Assembly: GCA_015231595.1 (NCBI GenBank) | Contig: JADGBH010000041.1 | Location: forward strand, 1-40,948 | DNA from: Desulfobacterales bacterium | Lineage (GTDB): Bacteria > Desulfobacterota > Desulfobacteria > Desulfobacterales > JADGBH01 | DNA length: 40,948 nt | Direction of reading: 5' to 3' | Shown: positions 14,593 to 22,636 of the stretch, one piece after another | Layout of the letters: every line of letters starts with the position of its first letter | Numbering within the stretch: the first letter of the stretch is position 1 | Made by a program: the position numbers and the translations under genes | Notes under the pieces: model-generated | Seen by the model: the letters and a program-made list of their open reading frames with translations, nothing else | What the model was told of the DNA's origin: nothing | The model's database searches: none

Positions 14593-15837
14593 ATGCCTGT
14601 TTATTCATATAAAGCATCTGACCGTTATGGGAAAATAACAAAAGGTATAATAGAATCTTCTGATGAAGCCTCTATCATAGCCAAACTCCATGATATGTCC
14701 TATATCCCTATGAAAATAAGTATTCTTGGAGACAAAGGAGGTAAGTATAGTTTTTCCAATATTTCAGTAACTTCTTTAAAAAATAATTTTTTTTTCTTTA
14801 AGAGGATAAGTTCAAAAGACATTATGCTCTTTACTCAAGACTTATCGAATCTTTTACATGCGGGTATTCCTTTAGATAGATCCCTTAATATTTTGGTTGA
14901 TATAACTGAAAATGAAAGATTTAAAGATATTATAAACAATGTTCTAAATTCAGTTAAAGCTGGTGCTTATTTATCTGATGCGCTTTCGAAATATCAAGAT
15001 ATATTTTCGGATTTTTATGTAAACATGCTAAGGGCTGGAGAAGAAGGAGGTATTCTTGATATTGTTCTTGCAAGATTATCTGTTTTCCTTGAAAGTTCGG
15101 AAGAATTTAGAGATTATGTAAAATCAGCTCTTGTTTATCCTATTTTTTTGATGTTTGCTGGTGGGATATCCATAATCGTTTTACTGATTTTTGTTATTCC
15201 AAAATTTGCAATCATATTTTCTGATATGGGGAACAACATCCCTATGACAACTCTATTTTTGCTTGCATTAAGTGATTTTATCAGATTTTATTGGTGGGGT
15301 ATTATATTTATATTTTTAGGACTGTATCTATCGTTTATAAAGTACAAGCGAACTAGCTTTGGACGTTTAAAAATAGATTCTATAAAAATTAAACTACCTT
15401 TTGTCGGAGGACTTGTAAGAAAAAATGAACTCGCAAGATTCGCAAGAACTCTTGGAACTTTATCGAAAAGCGGTGTTCCAATTTTAAAGGCCATAAAACT
15501 TGTACGCGACATTATAACAAATAAAATAATTTCTAATTCCATGGAAAATATTCATAAAATGGTGAAAGAAGGTGAAAGGCTCTCAAAAGCTCTTGATCAT
15601 ACAGGAATTTTTCCTTCACTTGCAGTTCAAATGATAACCGTCGGAGAAGAAACAGGAAAACTAGATGAGATGCTTTTAAGAGTAGCTGAAAACTACGAAA
15701 AAGATGTGAAAAACATGGTAAAAAAATTAATAAGCTTTATTGAACCTGCTATGATATTAGGAATGGGACTAGTTGTAGGTTTTATAGTAATTTCAATGCT
15801 TATGGCTGTATTCAGCATAAATGATATGCCATTTTAA
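14593..15837 (+). CDS. gspF: Type II secretion inner-membrane protein GspF
   Basis: A 414-aa polytopic protein, normal for GspF. It starts MPVYSYKASDRYGKITKG, the typical cytoplasmic N-terminus. Two homologous T2SSF domains (about 75-200 and 280-400) each contain the pattern LLxAGIPLDRSL or SGVPILKAIK and a GExxG motif (GEEGG, GEETG). Three membrane segments are visible (about 180-205, 225-255 and 385-410). It anchors the GspE ATPase to the assembly platform and guides pseudopilin extraction. The ribosome binding site is weak. gspG follows closely. Confidence 0.95.
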   Translation: MPVYSYKASDRYGKITKGIIESSDEASIIAKLHDMSYIPMKISILGDKGGKYSFSNISVTSLKNNFFFFKRISSKDIMLFTQDLSNLLHAGIPLDRSLNILVDITENERFKDIINNVLNSVKAGAYLSDALSKYQDIFSDFYVNMLRAGEEGGILDIVLARLSVFLESSEEFRDYVKSALVYPIFLMFAGGISIIVLLIFVIPKFAIIFSDMGNNIPMTTLFLLALSDFIRFYWWGIIFIFLGLYLSFIKYKRTSFGRLKIDSIKIKLPFVGGLVRKNELARFARTLGTLSKSGVPILKAIKLVRDIITNKIISNSMENIHKMVKEGERLSKALDHTGIFPSLAVQMITVGEETGKLDEMLLRVAENYEKDVKNMVKKLISFIEPAMILGMGLVVGFIVISMLMAVFSINDMPF

Positions 15838-15856
15838 AACTTTTTTAGGAGGCTTA

Positions 15857-16297
15857 ATGGAAAAAAGAAATGAATCAAAAAACAAAGAAAAAGGTTTTAC
15901 TTTGATTGAGCTTTTAATCGTAATGATTATTCTTGGACTTCTTGCAGCGCTTGTTGGCCCACCAGCTATTAAAAAGCTTGGACAATCAAAGACAAAAGCT
16001 ACAAAAGCTCAAATAACTCTTCTTGAAACATCCCTTGATATGTTTAGAATGGATGTAGGTAGATATCCTACAACGGAAGAAGGGCTTAATGCCCTTGTCC
16101 AAAAATCCCAAAACATTGAAAGATGGGACGGTCCTTATTTGAAAAAGGGAGTGCCAAATGATCCCTGGGGCAAACCTTATCAATACAAATGTCCCGGAGA
16201 GCATGGTGATTTTGATATTATTTCATATGGTGCTGATGGGAAAATAGGAGGCGATGATGAAAATTGTGATATATCAAGCTGGGAAAATGTAAAATAA
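15857..16297 (+). CDS. gspG: Major pseudopilin GspG
   Basis: A 146-aa class III prepilin-like protein. ATG at 15857 is chosen because AGGAGG lies 4 nt upstream; a longer in-frame ATG at 15821 would overlap gspF and lacks a site. The leader is short and charged and ends KEKG, cleaved before FTLIELLIVM by the prepilin peptidase, which is not encoded in the window. The C-terminal half has the conserved major-pseudopilin features GRYPTTEEGLNAL, DPWGKPYQY and an Asp-rich calcium-binding loop (SYGADGKIGGDDEN). Two C-terminal Cys residues could form a disulfide. GspG polymerises into the pseudopilus that pushes substrates through GspD. Confidence 0.95.
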   Translation: MEKRNESKNKEKGFTLIELLIVMIILGLLAALVGPPAIKKLGQSKTKATKAQITLLETSLDMFRMDVGRYPTTEEGLNALVQKSQNIERWDGPYLKKGVPNDPWGKPYQYKCPGEHGDFDIISYGADGKIGGDDENCDISSWENVK

Positions 16298-16301
16298 TTT
16301 C

Positions 16302-16787
16302 ATGAAAGTAATTTATAATAATAAAGGTTTTACATTAATTGAACTTATAGTTGTTCTTATTATAATCGCTGTATCTTCAGCTCTGGTTGCTCCAAGATTT
16401 TTAAGCTCTTTTAGCAATATAAATTTACGCACTGCCGTAAAAAAAATTTCAGCTTCTTTGAGGTATGCACGAAATATAGCTATATCTCAAAAGAAAAATA
16501 TCAAAGTTGTGTTTGATCTCGAAAATAAAAAAGTTTTTATAAGCTCTGAAACAACTCGGATATTTTCAGATATTGACGAAATGCAAAAAAATGACCCTGA
16601 ATTTAGGTTTTATTCTTTGCCAGATGGGGTCTCAATTAAAAATACGAATGAAATTAATTTTTTTGAAGTTATTTTTTTCCCAAAAGGTTCAAATACTGGA
16701 GGAGAAATTATGCTTGAAAATGAACACGGAAAAACAATTACGATCAAAATTAATTATATTCTTGGGACGATAAAAATTCATGATTAA
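16302..16787 (+). CDS. gspH: Minor pseudopilin GspH
   Basis: A 161-aa protein starting 4 nt after gspG stops. The prepilin leader is MKVIYNNKG, followed by FTLIELIVVLIIIAVSSALV with Glu at position 5 of the mature chain. The conserved helical region ASLRYARNIAISQKKN and a GspH-type beta domain follow. GspH joins the pseudopilus as a minor subunit. Assignment to H rather than another minor pseudopilin rests on the LRYARNxAI segment and position after gspG. Confidence 0.88.
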   Translation: MKVIYNNKGFTLIELIVVLIIIAVSSALVAPRFLSSFSNINLRTAVKKISASLRYARNIAISQKKNIKVVFDLENKKVFISSETTRIFSDIDEMQKNDPEFRFYSLPDGVSIKNTNEINFFEVIFFPKGSNTGGEIMLENEHGKTITIKINYILGTIKIHD

Positions 16788-16813
16788 AATTTGAAAGCTA
16801 AGGAATGCTGACT

Positions 16814-17299
16814 ATGCTCATAAAAACTATGATAAAGGAAATATCGTTACTTACAGGAATATCTCTTATTTGCGCTTTTACAATAAATTTTATTTCTCCA
16901 AGGGGGATCCCATTTGTTGGAAATTGGAAAATTTTGTCTGAAAAAAAAAGAAATATCAATCTTCCAAGTGGTATTGAAATCAATGATATAGATGTGGCGA
17001 GATCCATATATGATGAAAAAAAATATATTTTTGTGGACGCACGGCATCCGGAAGCTTTCAAAGAAGGCCATATTAAAAAGGCTATAAATTTACCTATTAG
17101 TTTTTTTGATGATAGTATTGCGGGCTTTCTTGAAAATTATCCTTTAGATACTCCTTTAATAGTATATTGTTCAAGTAAAGACTGCCATGAAAGTAGTATG
17201 CTTAGCCAAAATTTATTAGACTTAGGCTATTTGAATGTAAAAATATTTGTCGAAGGCTATAGAGGATGGACAATGAAAGGATATGAAATTGAAAAATAA
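16814..17299 (+). CDS. Membrane-anchored rhodanese-like sulfurtransferase
   Basis: A 161-aa protein. ATG at 16814 is preferred because AAGGA is 9 nt away; the ATG at 16805 directly abuts that site. The N-terminus has one hydrophobic segment (ISLLTGISLICAFTINFI), so the domain is probably exposed to the periplasm. The rhodanese domain shows DARHPEAFKEGHIKKAINLP and then IVYCSSKDCHES. The active-site Cys is at about 119, with a second Cys five residues later. It ends VEGYRGWTMKGYEIEK, typical of single-domain rhodaneses. Sulfur transfer or thiol redox is the family role. It overlaps the following MauE-like gene by 17 nt, indicating joint expression, and the two split the gspH and gspI genes. 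Confidence 0.85.
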   Translation: MLIKTMIKEISLLTGISLICAFTINFISPRGIPFVGNWKILSEKKRNINLPSGIEINDIDVARSIYDEKKYIFVDARHPEAFKEGHIKKAINLPISFFDDSIAGFLENYPLDTPLIVYCSSKDCHESSMLSQNLLDLGYLNVKIFVEGYRGWTMKGYEIEK

Positions 17300-17762
17300 A
17301 ATCATTTTAGCCAAATCATGGATTGAGCTTATTTTAAGATACATTCTTGGGATAACGTTTGTTTATGCGTCATTCCATAAAATAATAGCACCAGCAGAGT
17401 TTGCTAAAATTATTTATGGATATAATCTTTTTCCAGATTGGTCTATAAATTTTTTGGCAATAACAGTTCCTTTTTTTGAACTTTTTTCTGGTATTGCTAT
17501 AATTGTAGGAGTATATCCAAGGTCTGCGGCTGCTATAATAAATCTTATGCTTTTCGCTTTTATTGTAGCCATTTCAATTAATTTAATGAGAGGCCAAGAA
17601 TTTGACTGCGGATGTTTTTCCTATGGAGACGATGGACATTCTTCATCAGCAGCTCAGCTTTTAATAAGGGACATAATTCTATTTTCTTTTGGAAGCTATG
17701 TAATTTTTTTTCAGCAAAAACGAAAATATTGCATTTTAAATGATAATGCTTTTAGGAATTAA
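17283..17762 (+). CDS. MauE/DoxX-family membrane protein
   Basis: A 159-aa inner-membrane protein with four predicted transmembrane helices (about 12-32, 55-78, 82-104 and 125-146). It has the MauE/DoxX pattern: RYILGITFVYASFHKI in the first helix, FAKIIYGYNLFP, and a DCGCFSYGD motif after the third helix. MauE is known from methylamine dehydrogenase maturation, where it is thought to help disulfide formation; DoxX relatives act in thiosulfate or quinone-linked redox. The paired cysteines in CGC suit quinone-linked thiol oxidation, which is inferred. It overlaps the rhodanese gene by 17 nt, and gspI starts directly after its stop. Confidence 0.82.
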   Translation: MKLKNKIILAKSWIELILRYILGITFVYASFHKIIAPAEFAKIIYGYNLFPDWSINFLAITVPFFELFSGIAIIVGVYPRSAAAIINLMLFAFIVAISINLMRGQEFDCGCFSYGDDGHSSSAAQLLIRDIILFSFGSYVIFFQQKRKYCILNDNAFRN

Positions 17763-18179
17763 ATGCATATGAAAAAAAACGGATTTACACTTCTTGAAAC
17801 ACTGGTATCTATGATGCTGCTCGCTATATTTTTGTCAGTTATTTTTCAGTTATTCTCAGGAGGACTAAAATCCGCTAAATTATCCGACAACTATAATCGA
17901 GCTATATTTCATGCGAAAGAAAAAATGGAAGAACTTCTCCTGCAAAATAGAATAGAAGAAGGCTTCATTGACGGTGATTTTAATGACGGCTTTAGATGGA
18001 AAGCAAAATTTTCTGAAATTGAAAAAGACGAAAAAATTGAAAATAAAAAGTTCCCCCATGTTTTTAAAATTGATTTATCAATAATATGGATGGAAGGTGA
18101 AAAAGAAAAGGGCATTGAAATAAGCACAATAAAATTAGCTGAGAAATCAGTATTTGAAAATAAAGATGACTCAAAATAA
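17763..18179 (+). CDS. gspI: Minor pseudopilin GspI
   Basis: A 138-aa protein with prepilin leader MHMKKNG, then FTLLETLVSMMLLAIFLSVI. The LLET variant of the prepilin motif and the short C-terminal beta region fit GspI. It follows the MauE-like gene without a gap and overlaps gspJ by 14 nt. GspI nucleates the pseudopilus tip with GspJ and GspK. An alternative ATG lies two codons downstream. Confidence 0.86.
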   Translation: MHMKKNGFTLLETLVSMMLLAIFLSVIFQLFSGGLKSAKLSDNYNRAIFHAKEKMEELLLQNRIEEGFIDGDFNDGFRWKAKFSEIEKDEKIENKKFPHVFKIDLSIIWMEGEKEKGIEISTIKLAEKSVFENKDDSK

Positions 18180-18771
18180 AGGTTTTACCCTTTTAGAATT
18201 ATTGATTTCTTTATCTATTCTATCGATCATTGTTGTTTTAGTATTTGGTGCTTTTAATATAGGAGTAAAAGCTTGGGAAAAAGGAGAGTATGTTATTGAG
18301 CAACTCCAAATAAGGAGAATAGCTCTTGAGTTAATAAAGTCACAAATTAGTGCTATGGTTAAACCTATGGAAGGTAAAAAAAATGACTTGTTCTTGTTAA
18401 AGGGTGACGCTCAATCATTATCTTTTGTATCTTGTGAATCAATAATTCCAGGTAATAAATTTGGCATAGTTAAAGTAAAATATTTAATACAGGAAAGCAA
18501 TGGCAAGAAAAAGTTTTCTTTTTATGAAGAAAATACAGCTTATATAAAAAATGTAGCTGATATTGAATTTCATGATTTAATTATAGACGCAAATGAAATA
18601 TTTTTTGAATATCTTAAAATTGAACATAAAAATAAAAATGATCCTGAGGAATATTTATGGACTGATTCTTGGGACGTGTCTGTTGATAAAGATTTTCCTA
18701 AAGCAATAGGAATTAATTTAATAATGAATCCCGGTGATCCTCTAATAAGAATTATTTCAAGGATAAATTAA
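18166..18771 (+). CDS. gspJ: Minor pseudopilin GspJ
   Basis: A 201-aa protein if ATG at 18166 is used; a TTG at 18154 is possible but needless. The leader is MTQNKG, then FTLLELLISLSILSIIVVLV. A GspJ-like body follows, with RRIALELIKSQIS near residues 47-60 and a C-terminal region ending RIISRIN. It overlaps gspI at its start and gspK by one nucleotide at its end (TAATG), so translation is coupled. It is a tip component of the pseudopilus. Confidence 0.88.
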   Translation: MTQNKGFTLLELLISLSILSIIVVLVFGAFNIGVKAWEKGEYVIEQLQIRRIALELIKSQISAMVKPMEGKKNDLFLLKGDAQSLSFVSCESIIPGNKFGIVKVKYLIQESNGKKKFSFYEENTAYIKNVADIEFHDLIIDANEIFFEYLKIEHKNKNDPEEYLWTDSWDVSVDKDFPKAIGINLIMNPGDPLIRIISRIN

Positions 18772-19757
18772 TGGCTTCATCATCAAATAAAGGAATAGCT
18801 ATTTTATTTGTTCTATGGGTTCTAACGCTTCTTTCCATTATTGCTGGCGAATTTTGTTATACGATGAGAACTGAATTAAAAATTACCAGCAACTTTAAAG
18901 AAGAAACTCAAGGGTATTATATTGCTTTAGCTGGATATTATAAAGCTATTTTTGAACTTATAAAGAAAGAAGATGATACTAATATAAAAAACACATCTAA
19001 CAAAGACGATGAGAATAACATAGAATGGAGGATAAATTCTGACCTTCCTTTTATTTCTTTTGAATCGGGCATTTTTAAAGTAAGAATAGAAAATGAGAGT
19101 GGCAAAATTAATATAAACAAAGCACAGGGAGGCACTTTAAAGCTTCTACTTAAAAATTTTGATATTAGTGATAAAGAAAAAGATATCATTGTTGATTCTA
19201 TTCTTGATTGGAGAGACAAAGATAATTTGCATAGAATAAATGGAGCAGAAGATGATTATTACCAAACTGTTTTAACTCCTTATGAATGCAAAGATGATGA
19301 TTTTGATTCAATTGAAGAACTTCTTCTTGTACGGGGAGTAACTTCAGCTTTATTTTGTGAACTAAAAGATATAATTACTGTATATGGCGACTCATCACCT
19401 GTTATAAACATTAATCAACCTCAAAATAAAGGGTTTGATTATAATAAAATCAATATCAATGCTGCTCATAGAGAATTACTATCTTGTTTGCCTGGTATTA
19501 CAGACGAAAAGGTAGAAGAAATATTGGAATTCAGGAAATCTAAAGATTTTAAAAATTTTGCTGAACTTTTTTCCATTTTAGGCTCCGAGTATTATACATC
19601 TGTAACGCCTTACATAACTTTCGACCTGTTACCTTATTATACAATTATATCTCAAGGTAACATTACAAACTCTAAAGCTAAAGGGCAAGTTAGAGTTTTG
19701 ATAAAAATAAATAAAGCTATTGACGAAAAATTTAAGGTGGTACAATGGTACAGTTAA
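18771..19757 (+). CDS. gspK: Minor pseudopilin GspK
   Basis: A 328-aa protein, the normal large size of GspK. The N-terminus KGIAILFVLWVLTLLSIIAG is the atypical prepilin leader/helix of GspK. GspK features follow: ESGKININKA, VDSILDWRDKDN with an acidic calcium-type site, and a second helix-hairpin-helix-like ININAAHRELLSCLPGI segment. It caps the pseudopilus tip with GspI and GspJ. The start codon overlaps the gspJ stop. Confidence 0.93.
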   Translation: MASSSNKGIAILFVLWVLTLLSIIAGEFCYTMRTELKITSNFKEETQGYYIALAGYYKAIFELIKKEDDTNIKNTSNKDDENNIEWRINSDLPFISFESGIFKVRIENESGKININKAQGGTLKLLLKNFDISDKEKDIIVDSILDWRDKDNLHRINGAEDDYYQTVLTPYECKDDDFDSIEELLLVRGVTSALFCELKDIITVYGDSSPVININQPQNKGFDYNKININAAHRELLSCLPGITDEKVEEILEFRKSKDFKNFAELFSILGSEYYTSVTPYITFDLLPYYTIISQGNITNSKAKGQVRVLIKINKAIDEKFKVVQWYS

Positions 19758-19786
19758 TTTTTAATTCGTTCTTAATGGAGGTATAA

Positions 19787-21166
19787 TTGCTTTTTAAAAA
19801 AAGCCTTGGAGTAGAAATTAGAGATGAAAAAATTTGTCTTGTTCTTCTTAATAGGGGATTTAAAGGTTTCAAAATAGAAAACTATTCTGTCTATTCAATA
19901 GAGAAAGAAAAGCCTTTAAAGGAAAAAATTATATTTGCATCTAATATAATTAAAGAATTCACTAATGAAAACGATATTGAAGCACTTGACATTTATATTG
20001 GTATACCAAGAAATATTGGAATTATAAGAGATATAGAACTTCCATCTATAACAAAGGAAAATCTCAAATCCACACTTTCCTATGAAATTGAAAATTACGT
20101 ATCTATTCCCTTAGATGAAGTTTATTTTGATTTTCAAATAATTAATGAAGATAAAGACACAATAACAGTCTTATTGGTAGCTGTAAAAAAAAATGATATA
20201 AGCCCTTATTTTGACTTAAAAGATTTGCTTGGGGTCCCTATTTCTGGAATAGAGCTTTCTTCAACAGCTATTTTTAATTTTTTTATAAAAACGGATGAGT
20301 CTTTAGATAAAAATGGTTGGCTAATAGTATTTGAAAATTTTGATAAAAATTTTGAAATTACTATTATAAAAAATAATTTATTTACATATTCCACCTTAAC
20401 TGATTGTATAGAAAAAAAAGAAGGGGTTTGTGAATTCTTAATAAATGAGATAAAAAAGATTAATAATAGTTTTTTTAAGAAGCAAGGTAACTTGAAGCTC
20501 AAACTTTTCAAAAAAGATAAGCCAGAAAATTTGATTAACGATTTTCAAAAAAATGGAATAGAGGCTTTTTTACCTAAAAATGAAAATTCATGGATTTTTT
20601 CACAAGGGCTTACAGCGGCCTTTGGACTTGCTTTAAGGGGGATAGAAAAAACACCCTCAAATGTTAATCTGCTGCCAGAAAATTTGAGAAAGAAGCCAAG
20701 TAAAACGGCTGAATACACTATGATAATTTTAGTTTTATTTGTATTAATATCATTATTATCATGGATGGGAAGCAATATTCTAAGAAAAAATATTACATTA
20801 AATCAGTTAAATTCAGAAATACAAAGACTATCTTCTGAAGTAGCTGATATAAACCGTATCCAACGTGATATTGAAATAATCGAAAAAGAGATTACTAATA
20901 TAAATAATTTATTAAATAAAAAAATTTCAATCCTAAATATACTCAAAGAATTAACTGATAAAATACCTGAAACAGCTTGGATTGAAAATTTGAATCTTAA
21001 TGATGATAAAATTCAGATAGATGGATATGCAAAGTCAGCGTCAGCGCTTATTCCATTGCTTGATGCATCGCCTCTATTTGTAGATGTATCGTTTATTTCC
21101 GCAATAACAAAAGATGGCGGCGGAAATGAGAGATTTAGAATAGGTATGAAACTTAAACAAAACTAA
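19787..21166 (+). CDS. gspL: GspL-type assembly-platform protein (PilM/PilN-like)
   Basis: A 459-aa protein. The TTG start is supported by GGAGG 5 nt upstream. Residues about 1-280 form an actin-like PilM/GspL cytoplasmic domain (LGVEIRDEKICLVLLNRG; IGIPRNIGIIRDIELP; SYEIENYVSIPLDEVYFDF). One transmembrane helix (about 311-328) is followed by a coiled coil and a PilN/GspL-like periplasmic domain (LNILKELTDKIPETAWIENL). It links the GspE ATPase to GspM and the pseudopilus. Position right after gspK supports GspL rather than a type IV pilus protein. Confidence 0.88.
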   Translation: MLFKKSLGVEIRDEKICLVLLNRGFKGFKIENYSVYSIEKEKPLKEKIIFASNIIKEFTNENDIEALDIYIGIPRNIGIIRDIELPSITKENLKSTLSYEIENYVSIPLDEVYFDFQIINEDKDTITVLLVAVKKNDISPYFDLKDLLGVPISGIELSSTAIFNFFIKTDESLDKNGWLIVFENFDKNFEITIIKNNLFTYSTLTDCIEKKEGVCEFLINEIKKINNSFFKKQGNLKLKLFKKDKPENLINDFQKNGIEAFLPKNENSWIFSQGLTAAFGLALRGIEKTPSNVNLLPENLRKKPSKTAEYTMIILVLFVLISLLSWMGSNILRKNITLNQLNSEIQRLSSEVADINRIQRDIEIIEKEITNINNLLNKKISILNILKELTDKIPETAWIENLNLNDDKIQIDGYAKSASALIPLLDASPLFVDVSFISAITKDGGGNERFRIGMKLKQN

Positions 21167-21183
21167 CATCAATAAGGAGCGTT

Positions 21184-21903
21184 ATGGTAAAAAAAATAAT
21201 TTATGTTTTAATTTTTATTAGTATTATTGTGCAAAATGGTTTTTGTGGTGAAGAAAATAAAATTTCACCATCGATATTTTTTGAAGAAGACAGCTTCGAC
21301 TTTAACACAGTTATAGATGGAACGATTGTCTTACATACTTTTATCTTGAAAAACAACGGAAAAAATCCTCTGAAAATTGAAAAAGTAAATACTGATTGAG
21401 GTTGTACAATGGTCTCTTTTTCAGACCAGATCCTTCCAGGTGGGGAAGGTAAAATAGAAATAAAATTTAATACTTTAGGATATGCTGGAAAAAGGGTTGA
21501 AAAAATAACACACGTAACAACAAATGATCCTGAAAATTCTAATCTGACTATTTATCTAACAGGTTATATTGATCATTTTGTATTTATAGATCCTTATAGA
21601 GCTGTTTTAGTAGGTGCATTAGATGATGCCCTAAAAAGTTCAGTTACTATAAAATCAACAGAAATAGAACCTTTCAAAATACTTAGCAGCAGAACTAAAG
21701 ATGGAAAATATTTTAAGTATGAGTTAGAAGAAATTAAAAATGATAAAATATCAGAATTTAAATTAACAGTGGAAAATATCGCCAAAAGTAAAGTAAGATA
21801 TAATGATTCCATATATTTTAAAACAGATAATGCGATCCATCCAGAAATTGAAGTAGAAGTGTATGGAGATATTTTTTCTTATGATGATTTACTTGAAAAA
21901 TAA
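21184..21903 (+). CDS. Probable selenoprotein of the DUF1573 family (in-frame UGA at 21397-21399)
   Basis: Two frames (21184-21399 and 21409-21903) are in the same reading frame and are separated only by TGA. Read through, they give a 239-aa secreted protein: signal peptide 1-22, then a DUF1573 Ig-like domain. Before the UGA comes FDFNTVIDGTIVLHTFILKN and LKIEKVNTD; after it come GCT and ILPGGEGKIEIKFNTLGYAG. The family consensus at the junction is SCGCT, so UGA replaces the first conserved Cys, giving UGCT with Sec at residue 72. A GC-rich hairpin lies downstream. Alternatives are a nonsense mutation, or reinitiation at ATG 21409, which has a GAGG 7 nt upstream; neither explains the exact Cys position. 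It lies between gspL and the MORN gene. Its role is unknown; a periplasmic redox or structural function is inferred. Confidence 0.75.
21432..21449 (+). promoter_or_regulatory. Candidate bacterial SECIS hairpin
   Basis: CCTTCC and GGAAGG form a 6-bp stem with loop AGGTGG, which contains the G and GU expected of a SelB-binding loop. The loop begins 38 nt after the UGA, at or just beyond the usual distance. A second hairpin nearer the UGA (TGGTCT/AGACCA, 21410-21428) has a pyrimidine loop and fits less well. Confidence 0.4.
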
Positions 21904-21934
21904 ATTAAAACCTAATTAAATAAAGGAGTAAATT

Positions 21935-22615
21935 ATGAAATATTTGTTTATCTTAGTTACAATTTTTATAATGTTGAGCCCTTTGAATGCATCAGCAAGG
22001 TGTACTATGGGAGATTGCCAAAATGGTATGGGTATTTTAGTTTATCCAAATGGTATAAAATACGTTGGAGATTTTAAAAATGGCCAATCCCATGGAAAAG
22101 GAAATATAACATATCCTGACGGTAAAAAATTTGTTGGGGAATTTTTAGATGGCTTACCAAATGGAAAAGGTGTAGCAACTTCACCTGATGGGACTAAATA
22201 TACAGGTGGTTTTATAAAAGGCTTTCCAGAAGGAAAAGGGGAAATCACATATCCTGACGGAGGCTCTTATGTAGGCGATTTTAAAAAAGGGAAAAAAGAA
22301 GGCATTGGAAAACATACTTACCCAGATGGAAGGATTTATGACGGAGCTTTTCAAAATGATTCTCCCCATGGAACTGGAAAAATTACATATCCTGACGGTA
22401 AAGTATCAACTGTAACATTTACAGATACAGAAGGTCGCTATATGTCTGAACCATATGATTATAAATGGAGAGATAAAAAAACTGGTGAACTAATTGAGCA
22501 TAAACATGGGTATAGTGGTAAAACTGATGAACTAATTGAGCATAATGATAAAACTGATGAGCATAAACATGAGCATAGTGATAAAAAAGACGATCAACAA
22601 AAAACTAAAAAATAA
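21935..22615 (+). CDS. Secreted MORN-repeat protein with His/Lys-rich tail
   Basis: A 226-aa protein with a signal peptide (about 1-22, ending NASA) and CTMGDC just after it. Six MORN repeats of 23 residues cover about 31-168 (pattern GKGxITYPDGxxYVGDFxxG). The tail from about 180 is rich in His, Lys, Glu and Asp (HKHGY, HKHEHSDKKDD) and carries a 14-residue repeat; it could bind divalent metal. MORN repeats usually mediate membrane or protein contacts; no enzyme domain is present. AAAGGAG precedes the ATG. It is placed between the DUF1573 and gspM genes in the secretion operon, so it may be a periplasmic accessory or a cargo of the system. Function is not known. Confidence 0.8.
   Translation: MKYLFILVTIFIMLSPLNASARCTMGDCQNGMGILVYPNGIKYVGDFKNGQSHGKGNITYPDGKKFVGEFLDGLPNGKGVATSPDGTKYTGGFIKGFPEGKGEITYPDGGSYVGDFKKGKKEGIGKHTYPDGRIYDGAFQNDSPHGTGKITYPDGKVSTVTFTDTEGRYMSEPYDYKWRDKKTGELIEHKHGYSGKTDELIEHNDKTDEHKHEHSDKKDDQQKTKK
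22025..22438 (+). repeat. Six 69-bp tandem MORN-coding repeats
   Basis: Degenerate 69-bp units encode the MORN array. The block ACATATCCTGACGG recurs in units 2, 4 and 6, which shows DNA-level homogenisation. A 42-bp repeat (about 22478-22545) lies in the His-rich tail region. Confidence 0.75.
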
Positions 22616-22636
22616 ATTCAAACTTAACAAACATAT

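Noticed and set aside
21410..21428. Hairpin nearest the UGA as the SECIS element
   Set aside because: The stem is acceptable, but the loop is all pyrimidine and lacks the G/GU expected of SelB recognition. The next hairpin fits better.
21409..21903. Separate gene starting at ATG 21409
   Set aside because: A GAGG lies 7 nt upstream, but the product would be half of a DUF1573 domain without a signal peptide, and the upstream half would end mid-domain. Sec readthrough is simpler.
22025..22438. CRISPR array
   Set aside because: The periodic repeats are coding MORN units without spacers. No CRISPR-like array is present anywhere in the window.
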